Shown piece by piece: positions 47,983 through 62,639 of a DNA stretch of 64,000 nt. Numbering within the stretch: position 1 is the first letter of the stretch; every line of letters begins with the position of its first letter. The notes beneath the pieces were generated by a model. That model had not been told where the DNA came from, made no database searches, and saw only the letters and a program-made list of their open reading frames with translations. Source of the stretch: Canna indica (Eukaryota; Streptophyta; Magnoliopsida; Zingiberales; Cannaceae); assembly GCA_034359265.1 (NCBI GenBank), contig CP136891.1, positions 15,018,501-15,082,500 of the forward strand, written 5' to 3'. Made by a program: the position numbers and the translations under genes.

Positions 47983-48573
47983 TTACATTATTGGAATAAT
48001 GGGCATCAGCAATGGCGTAGAACGGCCCCACCCGTTGCAACGGAGCCGTAGCAGAAAAATGTGTTGCTGATAATTTAGCAACGGATCAACAACGGTCGCT
48101 CGCGGCTTTGCCACGAACATGGGGCCGTTGCTGATAATATTATTAGTAACGGCCCGAGAGGTCGTGGCAAGGCTGTTAGTGAAAGATCATTGCTAAGCCG
48201 TTGTTGTAGGTCATCAACAATGACTTACGATACACTTTTAGTAATGACTTTCCCACGGGCGGTCATGGAAAAGTCGTTGCTGATGATGTAGACCTGAAAT
48301 CGAAAAAAATTTAAAATTCCAAAGTTCCATTAATACATTGATACATTATCTGATACATAACTCACACACCCATACACCCATACATACATCCATTCACACA
48401 TCACAAATACACTCATATATACATCAAAATAATTATACTTATATTTATAATTATTCATAATCGTATAAAAATTATTCAAATTCAAAATTGATGTATCAAT
48501 ATCCAAACAAAATAAATTAATCAAATACAGTATCTAAGTAACAAAGTCAATATAAAAAAAAAATAAAAAAATC

Positions 48574-50076
48574 TCACGATGACGATGGAGGATGGTCTGG
48601 ATCATATGGCGGGGTCTGGAGTGGTTGGGTGTACACCGGCGTGGATTGACTCGAGGACGATGGATCAGATGATGCCGAGGGGATGCTTGCTCCGGTATGA
48701 GCTGAGATGTTGCGTAGCATAGCATGCATCTTCGCCATCATTTGACTCTGATGTGTGATCGTCTCTTCCAATGTCCTTATCCTGCTACACTGATCATAAC
48801 TGGACCTGGAGGTGGACGGTCGCTCACCAGCGATCGGAGGGGTCGGTGCCCCAAGTGGGCCTAACACGGCTCACGCATGACCACTATCTGCAAAGCCATA
48901 TACGCGGCCGTGGTCCCAGCCACCTGCAGCCTTGACCCACGCTTCTGCGTCAAAGTCCTCGGGGGTGCCCCCGCGCTGCATCACCGTTTGAGTGTAGGTC
49001 TCATACTCGAGTTTGATTTTTTGTTTCATATTTTTCTTAAAACTTAAATTATAAATAAATAATAAATAATTTAAATAAATATACTTACCATAATGTATGC
49101 AGCGATGCAGCGCGGTTGTCGATGTACTCCCCCGTCCCATGTACTCGATAGTAAGTCCACTCAAACACCGCCATCGGGGAGGGTCGTTGGACAGTCCCGT
49201 CGTCCAACATTGTCGTCTATATTTATAAAATAAATACATTAATTAGTACACATAGTCCAAATAAAATATATAATTAAAAGTGAGGTATACTTACCATACG
49301 GTTCGCGTGCACAGCAAATGCAACAGAGCCGCCAATGTGACGCGCTCCTCCTCCCGACATGCGATTTCTAGCCGCAGTCCTAAAAATCTTTTGCCATCGA
49401 TCCGTCGACCATAATGTCACGAGCTGGTCCCATATATCTGGAGTAATCCAATCGGGGCCGTATCCCCAAGTCTCCGTGATGTTAGTGGTCCCAACTCGGG
49501 CCATCGTCTGGTACCGGGCCTGCCCCAGCTGCCCGTTGTACCTCGCACGAGAAATAGCCTCCCGGACAACATAAATGAAGGGCCTCTGGTCCTCGGCCCA
49601 TGTAAAGCGAGCCTGCAAAATAATAATATCAGTACTAATATTAATCATCATGCATGTATATATATATATATATCAAACTCGCGCCATAGCATGTCGACGT
49701 GCTTACTGGGCACGTGAGACCACATGGGCCATGCCCCATGCATGTATCGTCGAATGGTAGAAGATATGCTCCTTGGCACTTCTTCTTGCTCGAACCTGCA
49801 CAACAAAAATAAAATTTAATATTATATTATGATATAATAAATTTGTAATAATTCATAATTCATGATATATTATCGCTCCCCAATCACACTAATGAATCTA
49901 CGTGACTCTGTGGCTGGTGGAGGCTGCCACTTGTTCGGCCCGCGTGGCCGCCTGCGTTTGGATGTACTAGCCTCAGCAATATCATCGGTATGAGGATCAG
50001 CAGCATGAGTAAGTGCAGGAGTCTCACCAATCGGAGACTCCGAAGCTCTCATGCAACGATAACCACGACCAGACAT
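48574..50076 (-). pseudogene. Transposase_24-type second CACTA gene (copy C)
   Basis: Exons in coding order, approximate at the edges: 50076-49870 (MSGRGYRCMRASE, RRRPRGPNKWQPP), about 49793-49677 (EVPRSISSTIRRYMHGAWP, HVDMLWREF), 49612-49295 (FTWAEDQRPF, ARYNGQLGQARY, NRMSGG), about 49215-49095, and about 49003-48574 (QRGGTPEDFDAEAWVKA, GRVYGFADSGHA, a Met-rich coiled coil and a Ser/Pro tail). It shows the N-terminal exons that copies A and B lack. Stops are present, for example after GHA near 48871. In En/Spm the partner protein binds the subterminal repeats; that role is only inferred here. Confidence 0.75.
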
Positions 50077-50151
50077 ATCTGTCGAATAGGTATATAATTA
50101 GATTATTATATATATAGTAGAGATATATTTAATATAAGATATACTTTACAA

Positions 50152-53100
50152 TTATTCCTCACCATCTGAGTAATAGTCTTCTAATTCTTTCTCTTCTTCA
50201 TCTTCTTCATCTCCGGCTTCCTCAATTTCATGATCATCATCATCAGCATATTCAACTTCTAATTGAATTGACGTTGTATCTGCATCCTCGAGTATTGGAA
50301 TAATACGATCTACAACAGGAGGATCATCTTCTTGATAGAAACCACTTGTCACATCAGGTATCGGCTCATATTCTCCTGCTATCGGATCAATTGTTCCTCT
50401 ACCTTTAGTCTTATAGACTACACGCCAATCTGCTCTATCTTTATTTCGAGCCGGATACTTCACGTAATATACTTGTCCGGCTTGTGATGCCAATATAAAA
50501 TGCTCATTTGCTGCCAATTTGGATTTATAATTAACATCAACAAGTTTGTATTTTGGATGAACTTTCAATGCTCTTTCTGTTATATCGAACCAATGACATC
50601 TAAATAGGATAACTGATTTCAAGCCGAAGTAGTGCAACTCAATCACTTCTTCCACCGATCCATAAAAATCCATATCACATTCAACATAGGTTGTCCCTTT
50701 CACGTAGACCCCGACATTCATAGTCTTCTTTGTAAATGCATATTCAACCGTGTGAAATTTATACCCATTAACAAAATATCCGCTATAACACGACACTAGT
50801 CGCGACAGTCCACTAACAAACTCAAATATTCTTTCAATTATTTCAGCTCTATGATCTTTGTTGTAAGCCTGAATCCAAGTAGGAAAATCACGATTATGTA
50901 ATCTCTCCAATTCTTAATCGTTGTGAATAGAGTATTTTTGCACAATCTCAATGTCAAATATTTTAATGAATTATTCAATCTCTAGGCAATTGAGTAATAC
51001 ATACAAGTGTGTCAAATGATACTCTTCGTCGCTTAAGTGTCGAGATGGACGAGAACCAAAAGCACAACCAGAGTGATAAAATATATTTAAACGTTCATCT
51101 GAATGTCGAACTCCCCCGTCGTCGTTACATGAAAGATGATCAAATCTTGTATGTACTGTCAATTCAAAGTAAAATGAGTAGAATGTTAAAATTTCTTGGA
51201 TGATATACAATTCAAATATTGATCCTTCAACAGCTGCGGTGTTATTTACTTTTTTTCTTCAGACGATTCATGTATATTTCAAATAAGTACATCCACCGGT
51301 ATTGAACGGGGCCACCAACTCATGCCTCGTATGCCAAGTGTATCGGTAGATGCTCAATCGAATCAAAAAAGGCATGAGGGAAAAATTGCTACAGCTTGCA
51401 TATAATTTCAACAATATTACTTTCAAGTGTTGACGTATTTTCGACTCGAATGACATTTTTCATAAATGTTTCTAAAAACATACTTAATTCGGTCAACGGA
51501 CCCCAAATATTATCATGTAGAAGATCTCGGAATGCAATCGGAAGCAATCTCTGCATGAATACATGACAATCATGGCTCTTCATCCCTGATATTTTGCAAT
51601 CATCGGCGTTCACACATCGAGATAAGTTTGAAGCATATTCATCGGGTAATCTGAGTTCTTTTATCCATTGATAAAAATCTTTGATATGTTATTTATTTAA
51701 CACATATGGGGCATTCGGCTTTAGATATCGTCTGTTGACCTCTTGTAACTCCAACTCCGGTCACTTACAAAGTATTTTCAGATTATGTCGGGCTTTGACA
51801 TTATCTTTAGTTTTTTCAGAAACATCCATCAAGTGTTGAAAATATTATCAAACACATTTTTTTCAATGTGCATGACATCCAAATTATGTCGAATCAGTAA
51901 TGAACTCCAATAGGGCAATTCCCAAAAGATACTTTTTTCCAACCAATTATGTGTTTGACCAAAGTCCGACACTCTTTCATTCTGACCAAACACTATCTTT
52001 GGAAGTGCTTAAACACGTGCTAATATTTGTTCACCAGACAACATCGGTGGTGGCTCATCTCTTTCGACTCTGCCCTTAGTAAATTTTATTACGATTCCTT
52101 CGATACTGATGGTTAGCCGGTAGGAATCGACAATGACAATCAAAGAATGAGATTTTTCGTCCGTTCTGAAGACGGATTGATTTAGAGTGTTTCATACAAT
52201 ACGGACAAGAGAGTCGGCCGTGAATGCTCCAACCAAACAATATGCCGTACGCCGGGAAATCATTGATTGTCCACAAGATCACGGCCTTTAAATTAAAGTT
52301 TTTCTTCCGATGACAATCATAAGTGACAGCTCCCTCAGTCCACAATATTTTCAATTCATCTATCAAGGGTCTGAGAAATACGTCAATTTCTTTTCGCGGA
52401 CCCTTAGGACCTGGAATAATCATCGAAAGATAAATAAATTCATCTTTCATACACATTGACGGTGACAAATTATAAACTGTCAACAGCACTGGCCAAACTG
52501 AATAAGGAGTTGCAGAATGTCCAAACGGATTAAAACCATCTATGCACAATCCCAATCTGATATTTCTAGTATCCCTAGCAAATGAAGGATAACATGTATC
52601 CAAATGTTTCCATGCTTCACTGTCGGATGGATGAGTCATTACTGTATCATCACGATTCCTTGCATGTCAACTCATGTAGGGTGCCGTCTTTTCCGATATG
52701 AATAATCTTTGAAGCTTCGGTGTTAGTGGAAAATACCAAAGCACCTTAAATGAGATATTTTTTTGTCGGGCCGATTTCTTCTCCTTGTAACGAGGATGTT
52801 GACATACAAGACATTTATCCAACTGCATATTTTTTTATAATATAAAATGCAGTTATTTTGGCACGCGTGTATTTTTCGTACCTAAGCCCTAATTTTCTCA
52901 TCAACTTTTTAGTCTTATAAAAAGTTGGCTCAAACTTGTTATCAGTAGGAAGCATTCCATTAATCAATCATACAATCCGATCATACACAACCCCGCTGAT
53001 ATTACAATCGGCCTTGATGTTTAGGAGCTGCGTCATTGCCGAAAACCTAGTGTATTTAGGACAATTCTCATACAAAGGTTCATCGATAGCTTTCAACATC

Positions 53101-53619
53101 TCGTAAAATTCTACAGCTTCTTTATTCGACAATTCAATCTCTACCGCAGTTTGTACTTCTGTGATATCAACACCTGTAGTATCTGGTGGCACTGACGTCT
53201 TAGTAACTGGTCGATCGACATTATCATTCGGGTGGAATTGACCCCCAAGACTATCAAGTATCATAGTTCTATAGGGATTAGATTGACTGGATAAAGAAAC
53301 ACTAGCAGAAGAAGATTCACCATGTGTTTGAATGACAGGATTGCTCGACGTCCCAACTTCACGTGATTCCCCGTGACAAGTTCATAGAAAATATCTTGGT
53401 GCAAATCCTTTGCTATATAGATGCAGAGTGACAGTTTCTCGATCCAAAAATCGTCCATTCAAGCAAATGCGGCACAGACATCGGATTTTATCACCGATGC
53501 TAACGAACTTCCAATTTGAATAGGTGAAATTTAGGAAGTAAGTTACGCCTAATCGAAACTCATTCGTTAAAGCTCTACGATCAAGACGTCGGTACATTCA
53601 ACTTCGATCAGCCGACATG
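50152..53619 (-). pseudogene. tnp2-type CACTA transposase relic (copy C)
   Basis: The minus-strand start near 53619 (MSADRS) is followed by a TGA at 53600-53598 where the other copies have TGG (SWMYRR). Segments: Transpos_assoc domain to about 53380; SLGGQFHPNDN to TQLLNIKADCNISGV (53264-52968); Transposase_21 core 52639-52076 (SEAWKHLD, RLGLCIDGFNPFG, WPVLLTVYNLSPSMCMKDE, SIHGRLSCPYCMKHSK); DUF4218-like 51613-51389 (GMKSHDCHVFMQRLLP); DUF4216-like 50910-50152 (VYYVKYPARNKDRADWRVVYK, acidic end). Each domain is recognisable but several frameshifts and stops separate them. Confidence 0.85.
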
Positions 53620-53684
53620 ATTCTATCAATCAATGATAATTTCTTCGGTTAATGCCTTTAGGTGAGATGGTCTTACTCCATTAG

Positions 53685-53893
53685 GAATTTATGTTATTCA
53701 TATTGCACTAAGTATTTCTTTTAACCGCTAACTTCATTCTAAATTTCGGCAGCATCTCCCTACAGTTCTTCGAATACGCATATCATCTGGGCGCGTATCG
53801 GAGAACAAGAGAGATGCTGCCGAAATTTAGAATAAGTTAAAAGTTAAAAGAAAAAAACTAAATATAATACAAATAACTATATTTCTAAATTGT
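53685..53893. repeat. Long hairpin of CACTA copy C
   Basis: Same position and design as in copy B, in inverse orientation. ATTCTAAATTTCGGCAGCAT pairs with ATGCTGCCGAAATTTAGAAT around a loop with ATATCATCTGGGC. The outer arm reads TCTTTTAAC opposite GTTAAAAGA, different from copy B but still paired. Confidence 0.85.
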
Positions 53894-54089
53894 CCAATCA
53901 GGGACTATTCAAGGGTTGTACATCATATAAAAGATCATCTACTTCTTTTACACGAATATACAACCCCCGAACGGATCTAAGATTTTGCTAAATCATATCT
54001 GACTCGTCGATGCGTACGTGAAACGCACCAACTCGTCGGATGGATGATTATTTTCTAAATGTTTCGAGTCAGTTCGAGTCCATAGTGGA

Positions 54090-54215
54090 AAATTCTGATA
54101 TGAGTCCAAAGTGGACGATTCCGGCGGGAGTCTGAAATGGACGATTCCGGCGCGAGTCTGAATTGGACAATTTCGGCGCGAGTCCAAAGTGGACAATTTC
54201 GGCGTGAGTCCACTA
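54090..54215 (-). repeat. Degenerate 26-bp minisatellite of copy C
   Basis: Four to five units containing GGACGATTCCGGCGCGAGTC or close variants. Confidence 0.75.
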
Positions 54216-54750
54216 AGGATGACTCCGTACTAATTAATATTTTTAACTAATTAATTAATATTAATCTAAAACATTTTAATTAATTTAAATAATTAACATA
54301 CAATTATTAATCTAAAAATTAATCTAAACTCTAACAATTAATCTAAATCATAACAATTAATCTAAAAATTAATTTAAACCCTAAAAAATAATCTATAAAT
54401 TAAATAATTAATTAAAAAATAAAAAATAATAATTAATGTATTTTCGGCGCCGGAGTCCAGTGTCCGACGTCTAGTGTCCGGACACTGGACAAATCCGGCT
54501 GCGGCCTCCGACCGAAACCCTATATTTAGGGTTTCGACCGGATCTAGCATTAAATGGGGAAGGCGGGGCGGCGACGAATACTTGGAACAAACGGGGCGGC
54601 GGCGGGCGACGACGGGGCGACGACGATCGACGATGGGGCGACGACGATCGACGATGGGGCGGCGACGGTCGATGACGGGGCGGCGACAGTGAGGCGTCGG
54701 CAACAGAGGAAGAGGAAGAAGGAGGAGGAATGGACGGGCGCGGGTGCGTG

Positions 54751-54761
54751 CCCTATATAAA
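54751..54761 (-). promoter_or_regulatory. Likely TATA box of CACTA copy C
   Basis: TTTATATAGGG on the minus strand at the inner edge of the subterminal repeats, same context as in copies B and D. Confidence 0.55.
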
Positions 54762-55007
54762 CTTATCAGCAACAGCTCACTTAATCGTTAGAACGCCGTT
54801 GCTGATAAGTTAATCATCAGCAACGACTCACATGTCTGTTAGAAAACCGTTGCTAATGTAATTAATATCTGCAACGGCTCATATATCTGTTGGAAAGTCG
54901 TTGGAGATATGACATATCTGCAACGGCTTGAGCGACCGTAAGAACGTCGTTGCAAATAGCAACGACTTGAGCGGCCGTTGCTGAAGAACCAATTTTTAGT
55001 AGTATTA

Positions 55008-56039
55008 TTTTTTAAATAAAAAGACAATTAATTTTTTGAATGGCGAGAAATACACACCAATATGCTAAGACATGAGAGGCGACATGTTGCCCTTTTTAGG
55101 GAGTACAATTTAAATGATCAAAATATTTTTTCTATAAATTAATATTTTTGTTTTATCATATATATTTTAAATATATAATCAATATAATTAATTAATTCAA
55201 ATAAAATTATATATAGTAAACTATATATGAAAATTAATTTTTATTTGTAAATTACATAGATATATAAATTACTATTATAAAATTAGCATTTTTTATTTGT
55301 TGTTATATAATATAATTAATAGACATAAATATTATTATTTTTATTAGATCAACACATAATATAATTAATTTTATGACAAAATATGATTAAAAATAGTTAT
55401 TTTACTCTCTACAAAACAAAAATTACAATTCACCCATTAGTGGGGAAATAAAAATTGCTTTGAGATTAATGTTTCACCTTTGGAGCCGGGCTCCATACAA
55501 GTTGCATTCCATTAATCTTAGTAAACCACTGCCCGGTATAATTTCTCATATTTTTTTATTTTTCATCAACTAAATAAAAAGGAGAAAATGAACGGCCTAA
55601 AAACATGTACTTCCTGCGTAATTTTCTGTCAATCAAAGGAGTCCTAATTAATTAGAAGTATGTCATTTGCAACCGCTACTAATTAACTCACTTGGCAATC
55701 TAATTTGTATTATGTATACAGGATGCAATATAAAACCAAAACATAATTTGTACACAACTTTAAATATTTATACACAACTGATTTAATAAAATAGAGACGA
55801 CACTAGTAATTATACGAGCGTTGATATATTCTCTTAAAAATATGTCTAAGATATAAATTATAATTTTATCAATAATCACGTGTGAATATTAGGAGAATTT
55901 ATTATTTTTATAATTATACATGTGACCTAGGCCTACGTACAGTAATTAATTGCATATGAATCAATCTTGACTTATCTCCTTCCTTACGTGGCTTTGTATT
56001 TGCATGCATGCATTGCGCGCCTTACGTACGCACGCCAAA
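55008..56039. other. AT-rich intergenic DNA downstream of CKX
   Basis: No gene is recognised. The part next to 56039 probably contains the CKX 3' untranslated region. Confidence 0.5.
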
Positions 56040-57872
<1,833 letters not shown>

Positions 57873-57925
57873 TTAATTAAGTGGTGTAACTGGAGTGAAG
57901 TACGTGGTTCAAGAACTGGGAGAAG

Positions 57926-57933
57926 TATTTATA
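57926..57933 (-). promoter_or_regulatory. CKX TATA box
   Basis: TATAAATA on the minus strand, 60 bp upstream of the CKX start codon. Confidence 0.65.
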
Positions 57934-58585
57934 AGGAAATAATTAGAGAGATCTTGAGGAGATTGCAGATAAGACATGGTTTTAAATGGGTAATTAGTCA
58001 ACAAAATCTAAGATTTGGATCATAATCTTTGGAGATGGCCCCATAAATTGCTTGTTTCCATGAGATGGAGATGTTCTTACGTAGGCAGATATATATATAT
58101 ACTAAGTCAATTTATATGTCAATAAGTCTTTATAGATAAATTAATCTTACTTAGTTGATGCATATATTACCCCGGCTTTAGGCAGGAACGGTCACATATT
58201 TAATTCTTCAAATTATATGGGGTTATTTAATTATAGTAAAAACTAAAAAGTTATAGTAGAAGAGATCACAATTAAATGAATTTTAAATCGTTTATAGCAA
58301 ATCATATATTAGTCAATTCATTACTACTATTTGTATTTTGTTGGCCTAATTAATGTGTTTGTTAACTCCAACCGGGCTGGACCAAACTTGCAAGTTTATC
58401 GTGTTAATATTTTTTGTATTATATATATATATATAATTCTGAATTTCAAATGATTAGTATAAAATTGGAATGGAAAAACATATATCGGTGTTATTTTTTC
58501 TTCTCATCATTTAATTTGCTTGTTTTCAGCTCAAAACATGAGTGGGGTTTCTTGCTACGTTTTACATACACATGCATGCACTATG

Positions 58586-58649
<64 letters not shown>

Positions 58650-58730
58650 AAGTCTTTGTCTCATCTGTATACTCTGCCTTAAACTATTAAGTTTTATATC
58701 ATTTTTCAACAATACCTAAATTTCCTTGAC
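57934..58730. other. CKX upstream region with (TC)n microsatellite
   Basis: AT-rich promoter-side DNA. An uninterrupted (TC)n run of 28 units lies at 58591-58646. No gene is seen. Confidence 0.6.
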
Positions 58731-59835
58731 TATAAAATACCTCTAATATTTTCTTATTTATGGGTACTAAAATATCCCTAAGTTTTTTTTAGGATCAAAA
58801 ATATTCCTTACGTTATGAAATTAATTTGGTACAAAAATATCCTTATATGTAAACAACATTAATTGAGAGATAATGGAGATGTAGCTGATGACTGAGACTG
58901 ATGATGTGGACATGTGACGTGCATGCAGACCAAGATATTTCTCACAGGTACTAAAATGTCTCCGACGTTTTTTCACAGGTACTAAAATACCTCTAACATT
59001 TTCTCACGGGTACAAAAATGCCCATAATATTTTCTCACGTGTACTAAAATACCCCTAACGTTTATTTTGGAGCTAAAATTTCCCCTGAGGTTATTGAAAA
59101 TGATACAAAAATGACATCATGCTAACTTTTGTTAATTAAGTGAGACTTAACGAAGATGTCGTGAATGTTGACAAATATATTGACTTTACACGTGGCGCAA
59201 ATGCAGAGAGCAACTTACCACGTAAGCGACACATAAGAAATCGAAAACTGAAAATTTAGAAAATCAAAATCAAAATTGAAATCATCAAATCGGTTAATCG
59301 AAAATTTTGGTTTGGTTTCAAACCAATTTTTCAATTAACCAATTTTTTGATTTTTTTGCTCACCCCTACGGTTGTACGACAAGTTACTTTCTGCATGTGC
59401 ACCACGTGTAAAGTCAACATCTCTATCAGTATCCACGATATATTCGTTAAGTCTCACATGACAAAAGTTTGCATGATGTCAATTTTGTATCATTTTCAAT
59501 AATCTTAAGGGTAGTTTTGCTCCAAAATAAACGTTAGGAGTATTTTAGTACATACGAGAAAATATTAGAGATATTTTTGTACCCATGAGAAAACGTTAGG
59601 GGCATTTTAGTACTCGTGAGAAAACGTCAGGGGCATTTTAGTACCTGTGAGAAAACGTCTAGACCTGCATGCACGTCACATGTCCATGTCAGCTCCGTTA
59701 TCTCTCAATTAACGTCGTTTACATATAGGAGTATTTTTGTACCCAATTCCATAATTTAAGGGGTATTTTTATCCCAAAAAAACCTTAGGGATATTTTAGT
59801 ATCCGCGAGGAAACGTTAGGGCCATTTTTGTATAT
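58731..59835. mobile_element. Foldback element with about 480-bp inverted arms
   Basis: The left arm (58731 to about 59220) and right arm (about 59375 to 59835) are inverted copies. Each arm contains several 26-28-bp units of the type AGAAAACGTTAGGGGCATTT, and a unique part GACATGTGACGTGCATGCAG with its complement near 59670-59690. The loop (about 59245-59372) is an AACCGAA-type sequence ending TTGCTCACCCCTAC. There is no coding capacity and no clear target duplication. Confidence 0.8.
59245..59372. repeat. AACCGAA-type fragment, copy 4, in the loop of the foldback
   Basis: Contains AATCGGTTAATCGAAAATTT and its near-complement, and ends GCTCACCCCTAC, the same terminus as copies 2 and 3. Confidence 0.6.
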
Positions 59836-60072
59836 TTTTCCATTAATATACGATATCTTTTAGGTTAATTAACTAATTAATTAATTCTTGTTATATAATT
59901 AAGACTCAGCAGTTGCATGTCACCTTGAACAAATCGAAGATGACACGCCTTAATATGGAAAAAGAAAAGTTAGTGTGGAAAAAGAAAAGTATGCATGCAT
60001 AGTTGATTAGTGCACACGACCGGATATATACGTACTTTTGGAAAAAATCAAGTTATGTATTAATAATAATTA

Positions 60073-60730
60073 GGATAAATTACACGGAATCTCCCTTGAC
60101 TACAGTCAATGTGCGCAAAGACTACCTAAACTACCAAGCGTCCACAGAATCCACCGCGACTACACTTTTTGTTCAAATAATCATCTATGTTAGCATGTCT
60201 GTTAGTAACTTAACGAAAAAATTTCCACATGTGCAGAACCCCTCTCCCCAGTACCACGTAGCAGCAATCTCCACCATCCATCTTATTTGACGATCACCAC
60301 TTCTTCTTCTACCTATCCCCTTGCCCTAGACACCGCCGTCGTCGCCGCCACCACCGCCACCTCCTCCTCGAGGAGGAGGAGGGGGAGGAGGAGCCGACAA
60401 CCTCTTCCTCTTCTTAAGGAGGTGGTGGCGGTGACGGCGGCGAGAGATGGTGGCGGTGGCGGTGGCGACAGTGTCTAGGGCAAGGGGACATGTAGAAGAA
60501 GAAATTATGATCGTCGGATGAGATGAATGGTGGAGATTGCTGCCACGTGGCACTGGGGAGGGGAGTTCTGCGCACGTGGAAATTTTTTTGTTAAGTTACT
60601 AACAAACATGCTAACGGAGGAGGTTATTTGAACAAAAAGTATAGTTGCGAGGGTTCTGTGCTCACTTGGTAGTTTAGGTAGTCTTTGCGCACATTGACTA
60701 TAGTCGAGGGGGGTTCTGTGTAATTTACCC
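60073..60730. mobile_element. Mutator-like foldback MITE, 9-bp target duplication
   Basis: The ends GGATAAATTACAC and GTGTAATTTACCC are inverted, and almost the entire element (arms of about 300 bp) folds back on itself. The central part is GC-rich (CGCCGCCACCACC and GGTGGCGG). TAATAATTA flanks it exactly at 60064-60072 and 60731-60739. The 9-bp duplication and long arms fit Mutator-like non-autonomous elements. Open frames in the centre are by-products of the GC-rich repeats. Confidence 0.85.
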
Positions 60731-60781
60731 TAATAATTAAGATGATATATCAAATGGATAAATGGATAATTAAGATGAGAT

Positions 60782-61717
60782 GTCATTCCATAAGCTTCTT
60801 GAATGATAAATGGATATCAAATCACAGCTTAGCCGACACTTTCCCTGACCTCTACAAAGCGAGTAGGCACATAAATGCTTGTGTGGCTACCCTCTTGAAC
60901 TCGGCGGATAATAGATGAATGCTCTCTTGGCGTGAAGCGGTTGACACATACAGTATGGCTTTACTCATGAGCATGATTAGAGGGACACAACTGGGGACGA
61001 AAAACGACAAGATCATTTGGAGGTGGGAGAAAAGTAAATCTTTCTCTACTTCCTCCCTTTATTGCTTACTAAAGGATGGAGGGATCCAAAACCCAACTCT
61101 CAACTCGATCTGGAAAGTCAAAATTCCTTTAAAGGTGAAGGTGTTGTTCTGGCTTATCTTGAAAAATAGAATCCTGACAAGAGGGAAACTACATCGGCTG
61201 GGTCTATCTATAGAGGATGGCAAGTGCGTTTTTTGCAACGAATGAGAAGAAACTTGTGAACATTTGTTCGTCTCGTGTTCTACAATTTTGGAGGGATGGC
61301 GCTCATTTTTAACCAAGACTAACCACTCCTATTTTTCTCCTTGGTTATCGGCTGATGGTGCTCATTCTTCTCATAACATGAATGTTAAATGCCTCTTCAT
61401 GGTGTGGTGCTGGATAGTGTGATACTTTAGGAACTGCATCATATTTCGAGAGGCGATAAATGATATGCAAAGCCTAGTTAGTTTCGGGGTGTGTATGTGG
61501 TTGCGAATTAGTGCACTTAGGTAAGCTTTTCGTAAATGGGGATTCTTTATGATCTCTATTTCCGTTATGGCTATGTCTTTTATCACGCTCTTCCCTTTTG
61601 TACTTTCTATCTTGGGCATATTGCCCTGGGCTATTTTTTTCTAGCTTTGATCATGTACATGTATCATTTTAACTCTTATTTCGTATGGCCTCTAGCCTCA
61701 CTTTTTCTCAAAAAATA
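60782..61717 (+). mobile_element. 5'-truncated LINE with 16-bp target duplication
   Basis: ATAATTAAGATGAGAT flanks it at 60766-60781 and 61718-61733. The body ends in a short A-rich tail (CTCAAAAAAT). It holds only the 3' end of an ORF2: GIQNPTLNSIWKVKIPLKVK and VLFWLILKNRILTRGKL with CVFCNE-EETCEHLFVSC, a zf-RVT zinc-binding domain, then a tail with VWCWIVWYFRNCIIF. One in-frame TGA follows CVFCNE. It is 936 bp long, a dead-on-arrival copy. Confidence 0.88.
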
Positions 61718-62206
61718 ATAATTAAGATGAGATAATTAACACAAGGATATATCAACAATAATTATGACTTGCTAATACTATATATATATATCTTGCATGG
61801 ATCATGATTCAGCGTGCACCAATTATATATTAAGTAATAATTATTAAATTGTATTATTCTAAATCAAAGGGGTTGTATAGTCAATCCAAAATGACACGGC
61901 CACTACTAGAAACTTCGTCTTCAGCAACGGCTATCAGCGACGGCCGCTCAAGCCGTTGCTATTTGCAACGGCATTCTTACGGCCGCTCGAGCCGTTGCAG
62001 AAAACTGTATCTGCAACGGCTTTCTAACGGAAAACCGAGTCGTTGCTGATTATTTTAATTATCAGCAACGGCTTTCGGACGGAAAGGTGAGCCGTTGCTG
62101 ATATTTTAATTATCAGCAACGACTTTCTAACGGATAAGTGAGCCGTTGCTGATGATAACTTATCAGCAACGGCGTTCTAACGGGCGAGTGAGCCGTTGCT
62201 GATAAG

Positions 62207-62216
62207 TTTATATAGG
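62207..62216 (+). promoter_or_regulatory. Likely TATA box of CACTA copy D
   Basis: TTTATATAGG at the inner edge of the subterminal repeats, as in copy B. Confidence 0.55.
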
Positions 62217-62639
62217 GCACGCTCTCGCGCCCGACCCTTCTTCCTCCCGCTGCTGCCGTCGCCGCTCCTGCCGACGCCACTCGCCGCCGCTGCTGCCGAC
62301 GCCGACGACGCCGATTGCTGCTTCCGACTTGTTTAGGTATGTCTCCTCCCTGCGGCCGTCTCTTCCCTGCGGCCGGCAGGAATCACCCGACCGAAACCCT
62401 ATTTCTAGGGTTTCGGCCGGCGGCGGTCGGCCGATGGCCGCCGCCGAACCTTCTGCAGTGGCCGGACAGTGTGTCCGGCCACTGTACGCCGGCGCCGGAG
62501 GGTGGACTCCGGCGCCGGAATTTATAATTTATATATATAATTTATATTATGTTATAATTGTTAATTAATTATTTTATAATTGTTAATTAATTGTTTAGAT
62601 TAATTATTTAATTTGTTAGATTAATTATTACGGTTTAGA

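Larger units (their letters stand above)
47986..55004 (-). mobile_element. CACTA transposon copy C, full length but decayed, TTA target duplication
   Basis: A 7,019-bp element on the minus strand. Its 5' end at 55004 reads, in element direction, TACTACTAAAAATTGG, and its 3' end at 47986 is CATTATTGG on the plus strand; both are mutated forms of CACTACTAG. TTA flanks both sides (47983-47985 and 55005-55007). Subterminal repeats with GCAACGGC words lie at 48005-48290 and 54765-54985. It holds a tnp2 relic and a nearly complete second gene, so it shows the ancestral gene order from which copies A and B were deleted. Confidence 0.9.

Noticed and set aside
54474..54760. Repetitive GDDGATTID-like and GRRRSTMGRR-like frames
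   Set aside because: They translate a short CGACGATGGGG repeat in the GC-rich leader of CACTA copy C; no gene evidence.
47986..55004. LTR retrotransposon as alternative explanation of the 7-kb repeat
   Set aside because: No long terminal repeats, primer-binding site or gag-pol domains; the tnp2 domains and TTA duplications fit CACTA.
60287..60553. Open frames rich in Ala, Thr, Arg and Pro
   Set aside because: They arise from the GC-rich centre of the Mutator-like foldback on both strands.
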